DNA of 64,000 nucleotides, taken from Bryobacteraceae bacterium. Its GTDB lineage: Bacteria; Acidobacteriota; Terriglobia; Bryobacterales; Bryobacteraceae. The stretch lies in NCBI GenBank assembly GCA_026002875.1, contig BPGE01000001.1, forward strand, positions 3,968,001 to 4,032,000. Direction: 5' to 3'. Made by a program: the position numbers and the translations under genes. Positions 7,774 to 14,868 of the stretch are shown piece after piece. How positions within the stretch are numbered: the first letter of the stretch is position 1; each line of letters begins with the position of its first letter. The notes under the pieces were generated by a model, which made no database searches, was not told where the DNA came from, and saw only the letters and a program-made list of their open reading frames with translations.

Positions 7774-8183
7774 GCACGAGGCTGTATGAGGAAGTTCGCC
7801 GCGCCATCCATGACCGTGCGGTGATCGTGGCGTTCCGCGCGGCTGAGTTTGCGCGGGGATATCATGCCGGGCGCGCCACGGCCGTCTATATCGGCGAGCC
7901 GCTGGATGCAATCTTTGAAATCCAGGCTCCCTATCCGGCCATCGCCATCCGCTCGAGCAGCCACGATCTCACGTTCCTCAAAACGAAATTGCGCTTCAAG
8001 ACATCGATCCTCGGCTACGGCAACCATGACTGGGACGCCGTGGTGCTGAGTCGAGACGAGGTGACATACCTACTCGGCCGGATGAAGAGGGACGGGAGGT
8101 TTCATCTCGCGGCCGCGCCGCAATGGTTCCGCGACCGCTGGGGCCGACTGGATGGATCCGCGGAGGATGCAGATGTGGCGTAA
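7770..8183 (+). CDS. Hypothetical phage protein
   Basis: The 137-residue soluble alpha/beta protein has a central RSSSHDLTFLKTKLRF segment and a Trp/Arg-rich C-terminus. It begins in an ATGA overlap with the coiled-coil gene. It overlaps the next small gene by 17 bases. No domain is recognised. Its place in the uninterrupted early operon is the main support. Confidence 0.5.
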   Translation: MSTRLYEEVRRAIHDRAVIVAFRAAEFARGYHAGRATAVYIGEPLDAIFEIQAPYPAIAIRSSSHDLTFLKTKLRFKTSILGYGNHDWDAVVLSRDEVTYLLGRMKRDGRFHLAAAPQWFRDRWGRLDGSAEDADVA

Positions 8184-8316
8184 CGGGAACGATCTGGGCC
8201 TCAACCCGGTCTTTGTTGCGGCGTGGGTGCTGATTACGCTTGTCGGGCTGGCCACCTGGGCGCTGATCGGATGGGGATTCTGGACGCTGATTCGGTGGAT
8301 CACGGGCCATGCCTGA
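8167..8316 (+). CDS. Short two-helix membrane peptide
   Basis: A 49-codon frame starts at ATG 8167 (alternative ATG 8173) and fills what would otherwise be a gap of 125 bases. The peptide has a polar start followed by two hydrophobic stretches (PVFVAAWVLITLVGLATWAL and GWGFWTLIRWI). GGAGG lies just upstream of 8167, too close for it but well spaced for ATG 8173. It overlaps gemA by 8 bases. Such small membrane peptides are common in phage early regions; the function is unknown. Confidence 0.5.
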   Translation: MQMWRNGNDLGLNPVFVAAWVLITLVGLATWALIGWGFWTLIRWITGHA

Positions 8317-8785
8317 GCATCGCTGGTACAGGGCTATCTACGGCGTCTGCAGGCAGGAGGGGATCGACAACGATCTCCTGCACCTGATTGTCGAGCAGCG
8401 GTTCGGCAAGACGAGCCTGAAACTGCTGACCGAGCGGGAATGCAGTGATCTGGTTGACGGCCTCCGGCGGCGCCGGAGCGGGGGCGGCGTCTCCGGCCTG
8501 AAAGGCACGGCCCGGGGCCGCGCCACGGCAACGGAGGGCCGGCGCGACGTGCGCGGCCAGGTGGAGCATTTGGTGAACGCCCGGGAGATGGCATTGCTGC
8601 GGGAGGCAGCCGCCTTGCGCGGCTGGAGCCAGGAGACGCTGGAGGCTTTCTGCCGGCGCCAGAACCGCGGCCGGCCGCTGCGGACGATCGGGGATTTGAA
8701 CCGGGTGTTGTGGGCGCTGAAGGCGATGAACCGGAGGGACGGACTGTATGGGAAAGAAGCCCAGGCGCGGCCGGCGGCCGTTTGA
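8309..8785 (+). CDS. GemA-like regulatory protein (Mu gp16, DUF1018)
   Basis: The 158-residue protein fits the GemA family of Mu-like phages, which modulates host gene expression and DNA supercoiling. The family pattern is seen as an N-terminal helical start (HRWYRAIYGVCRQEGIDNDL), a basic Gly/Arg-rich linker (about 50-75), and a C-terminal part with MALLREAAALRGWSQETLEA and the closing LNRVLWALKAMNRR. Length is close to the usual 150-190. Its place after Gam and before the late genes matches Mu-like gene order. Confidence 0.75.
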   Translation: MPEHRWYRAIYGVCRQEGIDNDLLHLIVEQRFGKTSLKLLTERECSDLVDGLRRRRSGGGVSGLKGTARGRATATEGRRDVRGQVEHLVNAREMALLREAAALRGWSQETLEAFCRRQNRGRPLRTIGDLNRVLWALKAMNRRDGLYGKEAQARPAAV

Positions 8786-8963
8786 GAGGCCCAAGGGCGT
8801 GGAGAGATTGTTTCTGCTGGCGAAACGAGGTGCGCTCAGGGCGCTGATCAATATCACGCCCAGGCGCTGGATTATCGAGCGGCCGGGATGGAGGAAGGCC
8901 TGGGCGGCGTGGATCTACAGCGCCCATTATGCGGCCGGTGAGAGATTGGAAGGAAGGCTCTAA
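8748..8963 (+). CDS. Small basic hypothetical protein
   Basis: The 71-residue, strongly basic product (many Arg and Lys, RRGRRPFERPKGVERL near the start) overlaps the gemA 3' end by 38 bases in another frame and ends in a TAATG junction with the next gene. Trp residues are abundant in the C-terminal half. It could bind nucleic acid. No family is recognised, and the large overlap keeps confidence moderate. Confidence 0.45.
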   Translation: MGKKPRRGRRPFERPKGVERLFLLAKRGALRALINITPRRWIIERPGWRKAWAAWIYSAHYAAGERLEGRL

Positions 8964-9184
8964 TGCATCAGCGACAGGAGCAGTTGCGGCTGCATTTCAT
9001 CAAGATCGAAGAGACGCTCGACGTGTCGATGGCGTCGCGAATCGCAAAGGTGAGCGTGGGCACGGTCAGGCGCTGGTGCGAGGAGGGGCGGATCTACGCC
9101 TACAAGCTGGTGGGGCGGTGGCGGATTCCGAGGGCGGCATTTCTCGACTTCCTGCGGGCTTCCGGTGCGCGGCTGGTGGAATAA
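8963..9184 (+). CDS. MerR/excisionase-type HTH protein (HTH_17-like)
   Basis: The 73-residue protein is essentially one MerR-like winged helix: an HTH at about residues 23-44 (MASRIAKVSVGTVRRWCEEG) and a wing with IYAYKLVGRWRIPRAAFLDFL, the signature of Xis-like HTH_17 domains. It is the last early gene before the intergenic region with a terminator and a dyad (9191-9269). In Mu the late-gene activators Mor and C occupy this place. It may act as the switch to late transcription, but the fold differs from Mor/C and the role is inferred. Confidence 0.7.
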   Translation: MHQRQEQLRLHFIKIEETLDVSMASRIAKVSVGTVRRWCEEGRIYAYKLVGRWRIPRAAFLDFLRASGARLVE

Positions 9185-9190
9185 TTCCGC

Positions 9191-9222
9191 CCGAATCATC
9201 CGAAATTCGGCAGCTTTATTTT
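9191..9222 (+). terminator. Candidate terminator of the early operon
   Basis: CCGAAT at 9191-9196 pairs with ATTCGG at 9205-9210, and after four bases comes TTTATTTTCTT. A six-pair stem and a T-rich tail directly after the last early gene fit an intrinsic terminator. The stem is short and the T-run is broken, so termination may be partial or regulated. Confidence 0.5.
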
Positions 9223-9246
9223 CTTCCCTGAAGGACACTCGATACA

Positions 9247-9269
9247 GGTTCACGGCCTCCGGGTGAACT
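9247..9269. promoter_or_regulatory. Dyad GGTTCAC-N9-GTGAACT between early and late genes
   Basis: GTTCAC (9248-9253) and its complement GTGAAC (9263-9268) flank nine bases, inside the only long non-coding stretch between early and late genes. This is the expected place for an activator site controlling late transcription. A longer GC-rich hairpin follows at about 9276-9306. No convincing -35/-10 pair is visible, which is usual for activator-dependent promoters. Confidence 0.45.
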
Positions 9270-9338
9270 GTCGTGGGGGGGAGCGCAAGCGGCGGCGCTC
9301 CTCCCCAATGTTCCAGGCTGTGGGCCGGAGAGGTGCGA

Positions 9339-9617
9339 GTGGCCAAGACGGCTGAAGAACTCCGGGAGCACATCGAGGAGTATTTGAACCTCCGCATCCG
9401 CTCCAAGGCGGAGGAGGAACGGACGCGGCGCGAGGAGACGCTGCTGGCGGCTCTGACGACGGCGAGCGACCTGCTGGTCCGGCAGGAAAAGGCGAAACGC
9501 GAGTCCCGCACGGAACTCATCATCGGTCCGCAGGTGGCAAGCGTTTTGCGGGCGTTCACAGGCGCCAACCGGGCCCACAGCATGCTGGGCGACGACGAGG
9601 AGGAGGGGGAGGCCTGA
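9339..9617 (+). CDS. Small helical phage protein
   Basis: GTG 9339 gives 92 residues, and GGAGAGG at 9327-9333 lies at a good distance. The product is a charged helical protein with a probable coiled coil (about residues 3-50) and an acidic end (DDEEEGE). It is the first gene after the early/late boundary. No family is recognised. Confidence 0.5.
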   Translation: MAKTAEELREHIEEYLNLRIRSKAEEERTRREETLLAALTTASDLLVRQEKAKRESRTELIIGPQVASVLRAFTGANRAHSMLGDDEEEGEA

Positions 9618-9620
9618 TGC

Positions 9621-9848
9621 ATGCCGGACCTGAACACCTTCGAGCAGCTGGCAGCCGGTCATGGTGTGGGGATGGCCGTGCTCATCATGGCGTGCATCGT
9701 CATGGGCGCCGTGGTGATCTCGCTCTGGCGCGAGAACAAGGCGCTGTACGGGCGGATCGAAGAGCTGCTGAAGGAGCGGGTGGCGGTGCTCGAGCAGCTG
9801 CTCGAGGGAGGCTTGAATGATCGCCCGCGCCCTGCTCGCCGCGGCTGA
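9621..9848 (+). CDS. Single-pass membrane protein with coiled coil (spanin/holin-like size)
   Basis: The 75-residue protein has one transmembrane helix (about residues 16-37, GMAVLIMACIVMGAVVISLW) followed by a coiled coil (about 38-65). The topology resembles small phage inner-membrane lysis or DNA-entry proteins. In many Mu-like phages the lysis genes lie just before the terminase genes, as here. It is a candidate i-spanin- or holin-like protein, but no sequence motif decides this. Confidence 0.5.
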   Translation: MPDLNTFEQLAAGHGVGMAVLIMACIVMGAVVISLWRENKALYGRIEELLKERVAVLEQLLEGGLNDRPRPARRG

Positions 9849-9945
9849 CGCCTGGCTTTGGGCGAGGTGCGCCTGGCTGCGGCGCCGGATCCTGAGGGTG
9901 CAACTGGATGCCGAGATTCGCTGGTTGAGGGCGGTGCGTGCCTGA
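9817..9945 (+). CDS. Short basic peptide (42 residues)
   Basis: A frame from ATG 9817 has GAGGGAGG (9804-9811) as a strong RBS and ends in TGATG with the small terminase gene. The peptide is rich in Trp, Arg and Ala, with one amphipathic helix. It overlaps the membrane-protein gene by 32 bases. An embedded start of this kind resembles overlapping spanin gene pairs, but there is no lipobox, so this is not claimed. Confidence 0.4.
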   Translation: MIARALLAAADAWLWARCAWLRRRILRVQLDAEIRWLRAVRA

Positions 9946-10472
9946 TGGCGTACGACACGAAGGCGCAGGATTTCGTCTTCGGCTTCTATCTCCGCGGCTG
10001 GTCCAAGGAGCGGGCCCTGCCGGAGATCCGCAAGGTCTATCCCGGCTTTTCAGCCTCGACCTGGGATGAGTGGGAGAGGAAGTTCGACTGGAAGACGCGC
10101 CGGGCGCTGGCCGATCTGAAGCGGCGCGAATTCGAAGAGCTGTGCCGCGACGCTGCGCGCGCCCTGATGCTGGAATTGAATGCCATCCGGGAGCGGCTGT
10201 TCCAGGAGATCAAAGAGAACGCTGCCGACACGCAGAAGGTCTACGCCTTCACCTCGGTGACCAAGCAGATCGCCGATCTGGCGCGGCAGCATCTGGCGCA
10301 ACAGGACCCGCAACGGATCTCGATGGAAGTGCTGTCGCGGGCGATCGAGAAGTTTCTCGCCGGTTTGCGCTCGATCAAAGGGCTGGAGAAGCCGCTCGAG
10401 GACCATGCCGCCCAGGTGGGCAAGCTCGTGCAGGAGATCGGCGCAGAGTTCGGGCAGGAGGCGGCCGGATGA
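9945..10472 (+). CDS. Terminase small subunit candidate (Mu gp27-like, DUF3486-type)
   Basis: The 175-residue protein lies immediately before the large terminase gene, overlapping it as ATGA. It starts with an HTH-like region (about 10-55: FYLRGWSKERALPEIRKVYPG, then STWDEWERKFDW) and continues as a long helical part, the usual plan of small terminase subunits that recognise phage DNA for packaging. The sequence pattern recalls the gp27 family of Mu-like phages. Assignment rests on position and architecture. Confidence 0.65.
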   Translation: MAYDTKAQDFVFGFYLRGWSKERALPEIRKVYPGFSASTWDEWERKFDWKTRRALADLKRREFEELCRDAARALMLELNAIRERLFQEIKENAADTQKVYAFTSVTKQIADLARQHLAQQDPQRISMEVLSRAIEKFLAGLRSIKGLEKPLEDHAAQVGKLVQEIGAEFGQEAAG

Positions 10473-11941
10473 GCGTGCGGCACAAGCGGGTTCTGTCGAC
10501 CGAGGAGCTGGGAGCGCGGGCCGAACGGCTGCTGCGCGGGGCGCGGCCGGATGACCGGATGACTCGGGATGAACGCAGGGCCCGCGGCCGCAGCGATTTC
10601 GCGTGGTTCTGCCGTCAATATCTGCGCGAGTACTTCCATTCCGAACCGGCGCCCTTCCACCGGGAGCTGGCCGAGCTGATCGAGACGCGCGAGAGGGTGG
10701 TTTGCGCGGCACCGCGCGAGCACGCCAAGTCCACCGTGGTCAGCTTCGCCAAGGTCCTGCATTCGATCTGCTACGGCCAGGCCAGGTTCATCGTGGTGAT
10801 CAGGGAGAGCGAGGATGTCGCCAAGCAGGCCGTCGATGATTTGCGGCAGGAGCTGGAACAAAACGAGCGCATTCTGGAAGACTTCGGCGACCTGATCGGA
10901 AAGCGGAAGTGGACCGAGGCGGAATTCGTGACCTCGAACGACGTCAAGGTGCTGGGCCGCGGCCGCGGATCGCCGATCCGGGGGCTGCGGTTCAAGCAGT
11001 GGCGGCCGGACCTGGTCATCGTCGATGACATCGAGGACGACGAGCTGGTCGATTCGCGCACGCAGCGCGACAAGCTCGAGCGCTGGCTGCGGCGGGCGGT
11101 ATTGGGAATGATCGGCCCTGACGGCCGATTCTTCATGATCGGCACCGTGCTGCATCACGATTCCGTCCTCGTGAGGTTCCTCAAGCAGACCGATGTCTTC
11201 ACCACGCGCGTCTGGCGGGCGATCGGCGAGGATGGCCGGCCGCTCTGGCCGGCCCGCTGGCCGCTGCGGCGGCTGGAGGCGAAACGGGCCGAGATCGGCG
11301 CCCGGCATTTCGCCACCGAGTTTCTGAACGATCCGGCCAATGAGGAAGAGCAGATTTTCTCTCCGAACGCCTGGAAGTTTTTCACGGATGATGACCTCCG
11401 CGGCGTCAAGCTCAATCTGGTGGCCGCCATCGACGTGGCGATCGGGCTCAAGCAGAAGAATGATGACACGGCCCTGGCTGTGGTCGGCGAGCACAACGGC
11501 AACTACTACGTCGTGCGGATGGTCATCCGGAAGCTGAAGGTCCAGCAGCAGGTAGAGCTGGTATTGTCGACCTGCCGCGAATGGCCCGGCATTGCACGGT
11601 TCGGCATCGAGACCGTGGCCTACCAGGATGCATTGAGGCAGCTGGTGGTGGATGCCGCCAGGAGGGCGAACCTGCAAATACCATGCGTGCCGGTCGAGGA
11701 TATCTCCATCGACAAGATCCGGCGCATTTCCCGGCTCGCTCCGCTCGTCGAACAAGGCCGGCTGCTGTTTCCATCGGCGGCCAGTTCGTACTGGTCGCCG
11801 GACGTCCAGAAGTGCCTGGATGAATTCGAGGCTCTGGGCGTTTCATCTCAGGCCCACGACGACGGGCCCGATGCGGTCGAGCGGGCCGTGGCGCTGTTGC
11901 GCGGCACAGCCAGTGGGAGGATCCGGGCGAGGCTGTTATGA
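10469..11941 (+). CDS. Terminase large subunit (packaging ATPase-nuclease)
   Basis: The 490-residue protein is the motor that packages DNA into the prohead. The Walker A-like segment is APREHAKST (81-89) and Walker B is DLVIVDDIEDDE (about 181-192), followed by a coupling motif around MIGTVLHHDS. The C-terminal RNase H-like nuclease begins near residue 310 with AAIDVAIG and contains acidic positions typical of the family. Length is normal. It overlaps the small subunit gene as ATGA and the portal gene as ATGA, giving the standard terminase-portal order. Confidence 0.92.
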   Translation: MSVRHKRVLSTEELGARAERLLRGARPDDRMTRDERRARGRSDFAWFCRQYLREYFHSEPAPFHRELAELIETRERVVCAAPREHAKSTVVSFAKVLHSICYGQARFIVVIRESEDVAKQAVDDLRQELEQNERILEDFGDLIGKRKWTEAEFVTSNDVKVLGRGRGSPIRGLRFKQWRPDLVIVDDIEDDELVDSRTQRDKLERWLRRAVLGMIGPDGRFFMIGTVLHHDSVLVRFLKQTDVFTTRVWRAIGEDGRPLWPARWPLRRLEAKRAEIGARHFATEFLNDPANEEEQIFSPNAWKFFTDDDLRGVKLNLVAAIDVAIGLKQKNDDTALAVVGEHNGNYYVVRMVIRKLKVQQQVELVLSTCREWPGIARFGIETVAYQDALRQLVVDAARRANLQIPCVPVEDISIDKIRRISRLAPLVEQGRLLFPSAASSYWSPDVQKCLDEFEALGVSSQAHDDGPDAVERAVALLRGTASGRIRARLL

Positions 11942-13356
11942 CGGAGAGGCGCATCCAGGCATTCGTGTTTGATTCAGGCTCGGGCGCAGTGGCTCGGATC
12001 AATTCGCCCCTGCTGGCGGCTGCGGCCTATGATCTGGCCGCGCACCATGAAGTGGTCAAGGCCGTCACGGACCCATTACCTCGGGGCAGCCGGCGTCTAC
12101 GGCAGAAGTATGGCGTGCAGGTGGGCGGCGTGAGCTGCGCCTCGCGGCCCTTCGACATGGCGTTGTTCGCCTATGCGATGACGCTCAACACCTATCACGC
12201 GCGCGCCGTGCGGGCGAAGGTGAAGGACATTACGGGCCGCCCCTGGGTGATCGCCGGAGAGGGCAGTCCGGCGGCGAAGACGATCATCGAGCGCTTCTTC
12301 CGGGAGGCCTTTGACCGTCGGAGCTTCGCCCAGGGCATGGGATGCATCTGGACAGATTATGAGGGGCTCGGCAACGGCTATATGGAGGTTGTCACGGATC
12401 CGCGCGGGGAGCCTGTCGCCCTGGAGCATCTGCCAGCCACTGAGATGTGGGTGCGGCTCGATGGGCTGGGGTATATCCAGCAGCGCGGCGGCGAAGTGGC
12501 TCATTTCCGGGTCTGGGGCCTGGATGACGAAGCCTACTCGGGGTTGCCGGCCGAGGATCCGCTCGCCCCGGGGAAGCCGGCGACGCATGTCATTCACTTT
12601 CTCCGGTACTCGCCGTGGTCGCAATTCTACGGCCTGCCGGCTATCCTTCCAGCCTGGGCGGCCGTCTGCCTATCGGTGCTCGTCAACGAATATAACCTGA
12701 CCTTCTTCCAGAACAACGCCATCCCGGACTATGCCGTGATCCTGGAGGGCGAGGTCGAGGAGCAGGCCGCCGACGTCATCCGGACATATTTCCGGCACCA
12801 CCTGAAGGGGCAGGCGCACAAGACGCTGGTGCTGGAGTCTCCGTCCGGCTCGAAGATCCGCTTCGAGAAGCTCACCGATTCGAGCGCCCGAGAGGGGAGT
12901 TTCCGCCTGCTGCGGACGGATTGCCGGGATGAAATCCTCCATGCCCATGGGGTTCCTCCGCAGAAGGTCGGCATCGTCGAGACCGGGAAGCTGGGCGGTA
13001 ACCTGTCGAGCGAGCAAATCCGCGAATATCAGCTGTCGATCGTTGTGCCGAGCCAGGAAGGGATCGCTTCGCGCATGACGGATCTGATCCGGCGGGGCTT
13101 CGGACTGGATGGCCTGCGGTTCGAGTTCCTGCCCGCTGACACGGAGGATCGGAAACTCAACGCCGAGATCGATCAGATCTACCTCCAGAACCGAGTGCTT
13201 GTTCCGAACGAGGTCCGCGCGAAGCGGTTCCCTGACGCCGCCCCGCTGCCGGGCGGGGACGACCCTGTCGGGGCGCCCTCCATGGCGGAACTGGCCGGGC
13301 TCGATCAGGCGATGGGAGATCTGCAGCGGCAGATCCGGGAGGCGGTCAAGGGATGA
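11938..13356 (+). CDS. Phage portal protein
   Basis: The 472-residue protein forms the dodecameric DNA gate at the capsid vertex. It follows TerL and precedes the MuF-type head protein. The portal family pattern is visible as WTDYEGLGNGYMEVVTDPRG, the LRYSPWSQFYGLPAILPAW segment, the FFQNNAIPDYAVILEGEV stretch and a C-terminal LSSEQIREYQ...PSQEGI region, as in the PBSX/phage_portal family. Length is in the normal range. The first residues, MTERRIQAFVFDSGSG, vary between phages. Confidence 0.88.
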   Translation: MTERRIQAFVFDSGSGAVARINSPLLAAAAYDLAAHHEVVKAVTDPLPRGSRRLRQKYGVQVGGVSCASRPFDMALFAYAMTLNTYHARAVRAKVKDITGRPWVIAGEGSPAAKTIIERFFREAFDRRSFAQGMGCIWTDYEGLGNGYMEVVTDPRGEPVALEHLPATEMWVRLDGLGYIQQRGGEVAHFRVWGLDDEAYSGLPAEDPLAPGKPATHVIHFLRYSPWSQFYGLPAILPAWAAVCLSVLVNEYNLTFFQNNAIPDYAVILEGEVEEQAADVIRTYFRHHLKGQAHKTLVLESPSGSKIRFEKLTDSSAREGSFRLLRTDCRDEILHAHGVPPQKVGIVETGKLGGNLSSEQIREYQLSIVVPSQEGIASRMTDLIRRGFGLDGLRFEFLPADTEDRKLNAEIDQIYLQNRVLVPNEVRAKRFPDAAPLPGGDDPVGAPSMAELAGLDQAMGDLQRQIREAVKG

Positions 13357-14249
13357 GCTGCGCCTGCGCGATCTTCTCCGCAACGGCCCGCGCGCTCCGG
13401 CGGCTGAAGCCGCCGCGCAGGTTCGACCGCGTCCGGGCATCGCGGAAGCTCTACCGCATGACGGCCGAATGGTGGCGCGAGGGAATTGACGCGCTGTTCG
13501 CATACCTTGACTCGGGAGGATGGGACAAGATTCAACAATTCGTGGAGCGGCGGCTTCCGGTGGCTGCGATGCGCAAGGCGCTCAACGATGAGGAGCTCCG
13601 GTTCTTCGTGGAGCTGCTGGCCGGCTTCCGCTTCTATGACGACGCTGAGTTGCGCGCTGCGGCGATCGTGGAGGCAACGCGCTTCGAGACGTTCAACGAG
13701 GCTGCGCGGTTCGCGCTGCGCCAGCTGGGCATTGCCAGCCCCGAATTCCATCTGCGCAATGAGCGGATCAAGGACTTTGTGCTGGAGCGGAAGCAGGCCG
13801 ATGTGCACGCGGCCCGCAACAACCTCGAGAGCATTCTGTCGGCGATTCTGGAGAACTTCTATGAGCTCGGCCGGAACCCTTATGACACGGATTTCATCGC
13901 CAAGCTGAAGAAGGAGCTCGGCGGCGTAGCGGACTGGCAGGCGCGGAGGTTCGCTCTGACGGAAACGGGGATCGCCAGCGAACTGGCGCAGGCGGAAGTG
14001 TACCGGCGCAACGGAGTGACAAGAAAGCGTTGGAACATCCTCGGCGTCAACACGCGCGATACCCATGCGGCGCTGGACGGTGTCGAGGTGGGCATCGACG
14101 AACAGTTCATGGTGGGCGGCTATCCGGCCGACCACCCCCTGGACCCGCGGCTCCCGGCCGGAGAATTGGTCAACTGCCACTGCTGGCTGACGCCGGTCGT
14201 CTCCGATGATTTCGAGCTCGATCCGGCCCGGATCTGGGAGGGGGACTGA
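13353..14249 (+). CDS. Phage head morphogenesis protein (MuF/SPP1 gp7-like)
   Basis: The 298-residue protein carries a C-terminal MuF domain, with the hallmark TRDTHAALDGVEVGIDE, a GGYPADHPLDPRLP loop and the closing VNCHCWLTPV. These are the family's conserved His/Cys signatures. MuF proteins sit at the portal vertex and affect head assembly or DNA ejection. The N-terminal two thirds are helical. No toxin domain is fused. The gene overlaps the portal gene by 4 bases. Confidence 0.88.
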   Translation: MSCACAIFSATARALRRLKPPRRFDRVRASRKLYRMTAEWWREGIDALFAYLDSGGWDKIQQFVERRLPVAAMRKALNDEELRFFVELLAGFRFYDDAELRAAAIVEATRFETFNEAARFALRQLGIASPEFHLRNERIKDFVLERKQADVHAARNNLESILSAILENFYELGRNPYDTDFIAKLKKELGGVADWQARRFALTETGIASELAQAEVYRRNGVTRKRWNILGVNTRDTHAALDGVEVGIDEQFMVGGYPADHPLDPRLPAGELVNCHCWLTPVVSDDFELDPARIWEGD

Positions 14250-14250
14250 G

Positions 14251-14388
14251 ATGCGCCTTATTTGGCCCAGGACGCGCGCGGGTGGCCGGGTGGCTACCTC
14301 GGTATACCAAGGTCCGTGTGGGACGAATTGGGACGAATTGGGACAGGCTAGCGGGCCTGTCCAGGAGGCGATGGGATGCGGAAGCTGA
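14251..14388 (+). CDS. Possible short ORF in the head-protein/protease gap
   Basis: A 45-codon frame from ATG 14251, with GGAGGGGG at 14238-14245, covers the 126-base gap and runs 13 bases into the protease gene. The peptide has no recognisable feature. The stretch also contains a duplicated GGGACGAATT decamer and a hairpin, so it may be a regulatory leader and not a gene. Confidence 0.25.
   Translation: MRLIWPRTRAGGRVATSVYQGPCGTNWDELGQASGPVQEAMGCGS
14341..14362 (+). promoter_or_regulatory. Hairpin abutting the RBS of the prohead protease gene
   Basis: GGACAGGC (14341-14348) and GCCTGTCC (14355-14362) form a perfect eight-pair stem with a six-base loop. AGGAGG (14363-14368) begins at the next base. 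The ribosome would have to load next to a stable stem, which could lower protease translation relative to capsid. A tandem GGGACGAATT decamer lies just upstream. Confidence 0.5.
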
Positions 14389-14756
14389 CGATCAGGGTGC
14401 AGGCGGCCCGGCAGGACCAGGAGCTGGGCATCATCTGGGGCTATGCTTCCGTGGCCGACATCCTCGACGAGCAGGGCGACCTGATCCCGCAGGATGAGCT
14501 GATCCGGGCCGTGTATGAATTCATGGAAAACTACTACCGCGGCGAGACGACGATCCGGGTCAACCACGGAAAGCCAGCGCAGGCCGTCCTGGTGGAATCC
14601 ACCTTCCACCTGCTCGGGACCAATGCGGCGTGGTTCGTCGGCGTAAAGCTGCTCGACGAGGATCTCCGCGAGGCGGCGCGCCGTGGAGAAATCAGCGGAT
14701 TTTCGATTGGAGGATGGGCGCAGGACGATGGGACGCCTGAAGAACCTCGTGCTTGA
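14376..14756 (+). CDS. Prohead protease, XkdF-like serine protease domain (C-terminus displaced)
   Basis: The 126-residue frame carries the catalytic part of the XkdF/S78-like capsid maturation protease: a GYASVADILDEQGDLIP start of the domain, the histidine in TIRVNHGKPA and the serine in EISGFSIGGWA. It then stops after 10 or so residues. The conserved C-terminal element of these proteases (EEFSIV...VKPANPEA) is missing from this frame and lies in the +1 frame at 14728-14820, continuous with the capsid gene. AGGAGG at 14363-14368 selects ATG 14376 over ATG 14371. The enzyme would cleave scaffold and capsid N-termini during head maturation. Confidence 0.75.
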   Translation: MRKLTIRVQAARQDQELGIIWGYASVADILDEQGDLIPQDELIRAVYEFMENYYRGETTIRVNHGKPAQAVLVESTFHLLGTNAAWFVGVKLLDEDLREAARRGEISGFSIGGWAQDDGTPEEPRA

Positions 14757-14868
14757 AGAGTTTTCGATCGTGCGGGGCGGCGACGTCAAGCCGGCCAACC
14801 CCGAGGCGATCGCGTTGAAATACAAATCCATGCCCGCCGAGGGCGGGCGGAAGGAGAAGGAGAGCCAG
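14728..14868 (+). other. Protease C-terminal element in frame with the capsid gene
   Basis: In the capsid reading frame, upstream of the likely capsid start, these codons give MGRLKNLVLEEFSIV...VKPANPEAIAL. This matches the conserved end of S78/XkdF-type proteases, not a capsid delta domain. The frame is open from at least 14683, so a +1 shift out of the protease frame between 14683 and 14756 would yield a protease-capsid polyprotein. Alternatively, translation reinitiates at ATG 14728, or a one-base insertion has broken the protease. No obvious slippery run or homopolymer is visible. Confidence 0.6.
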
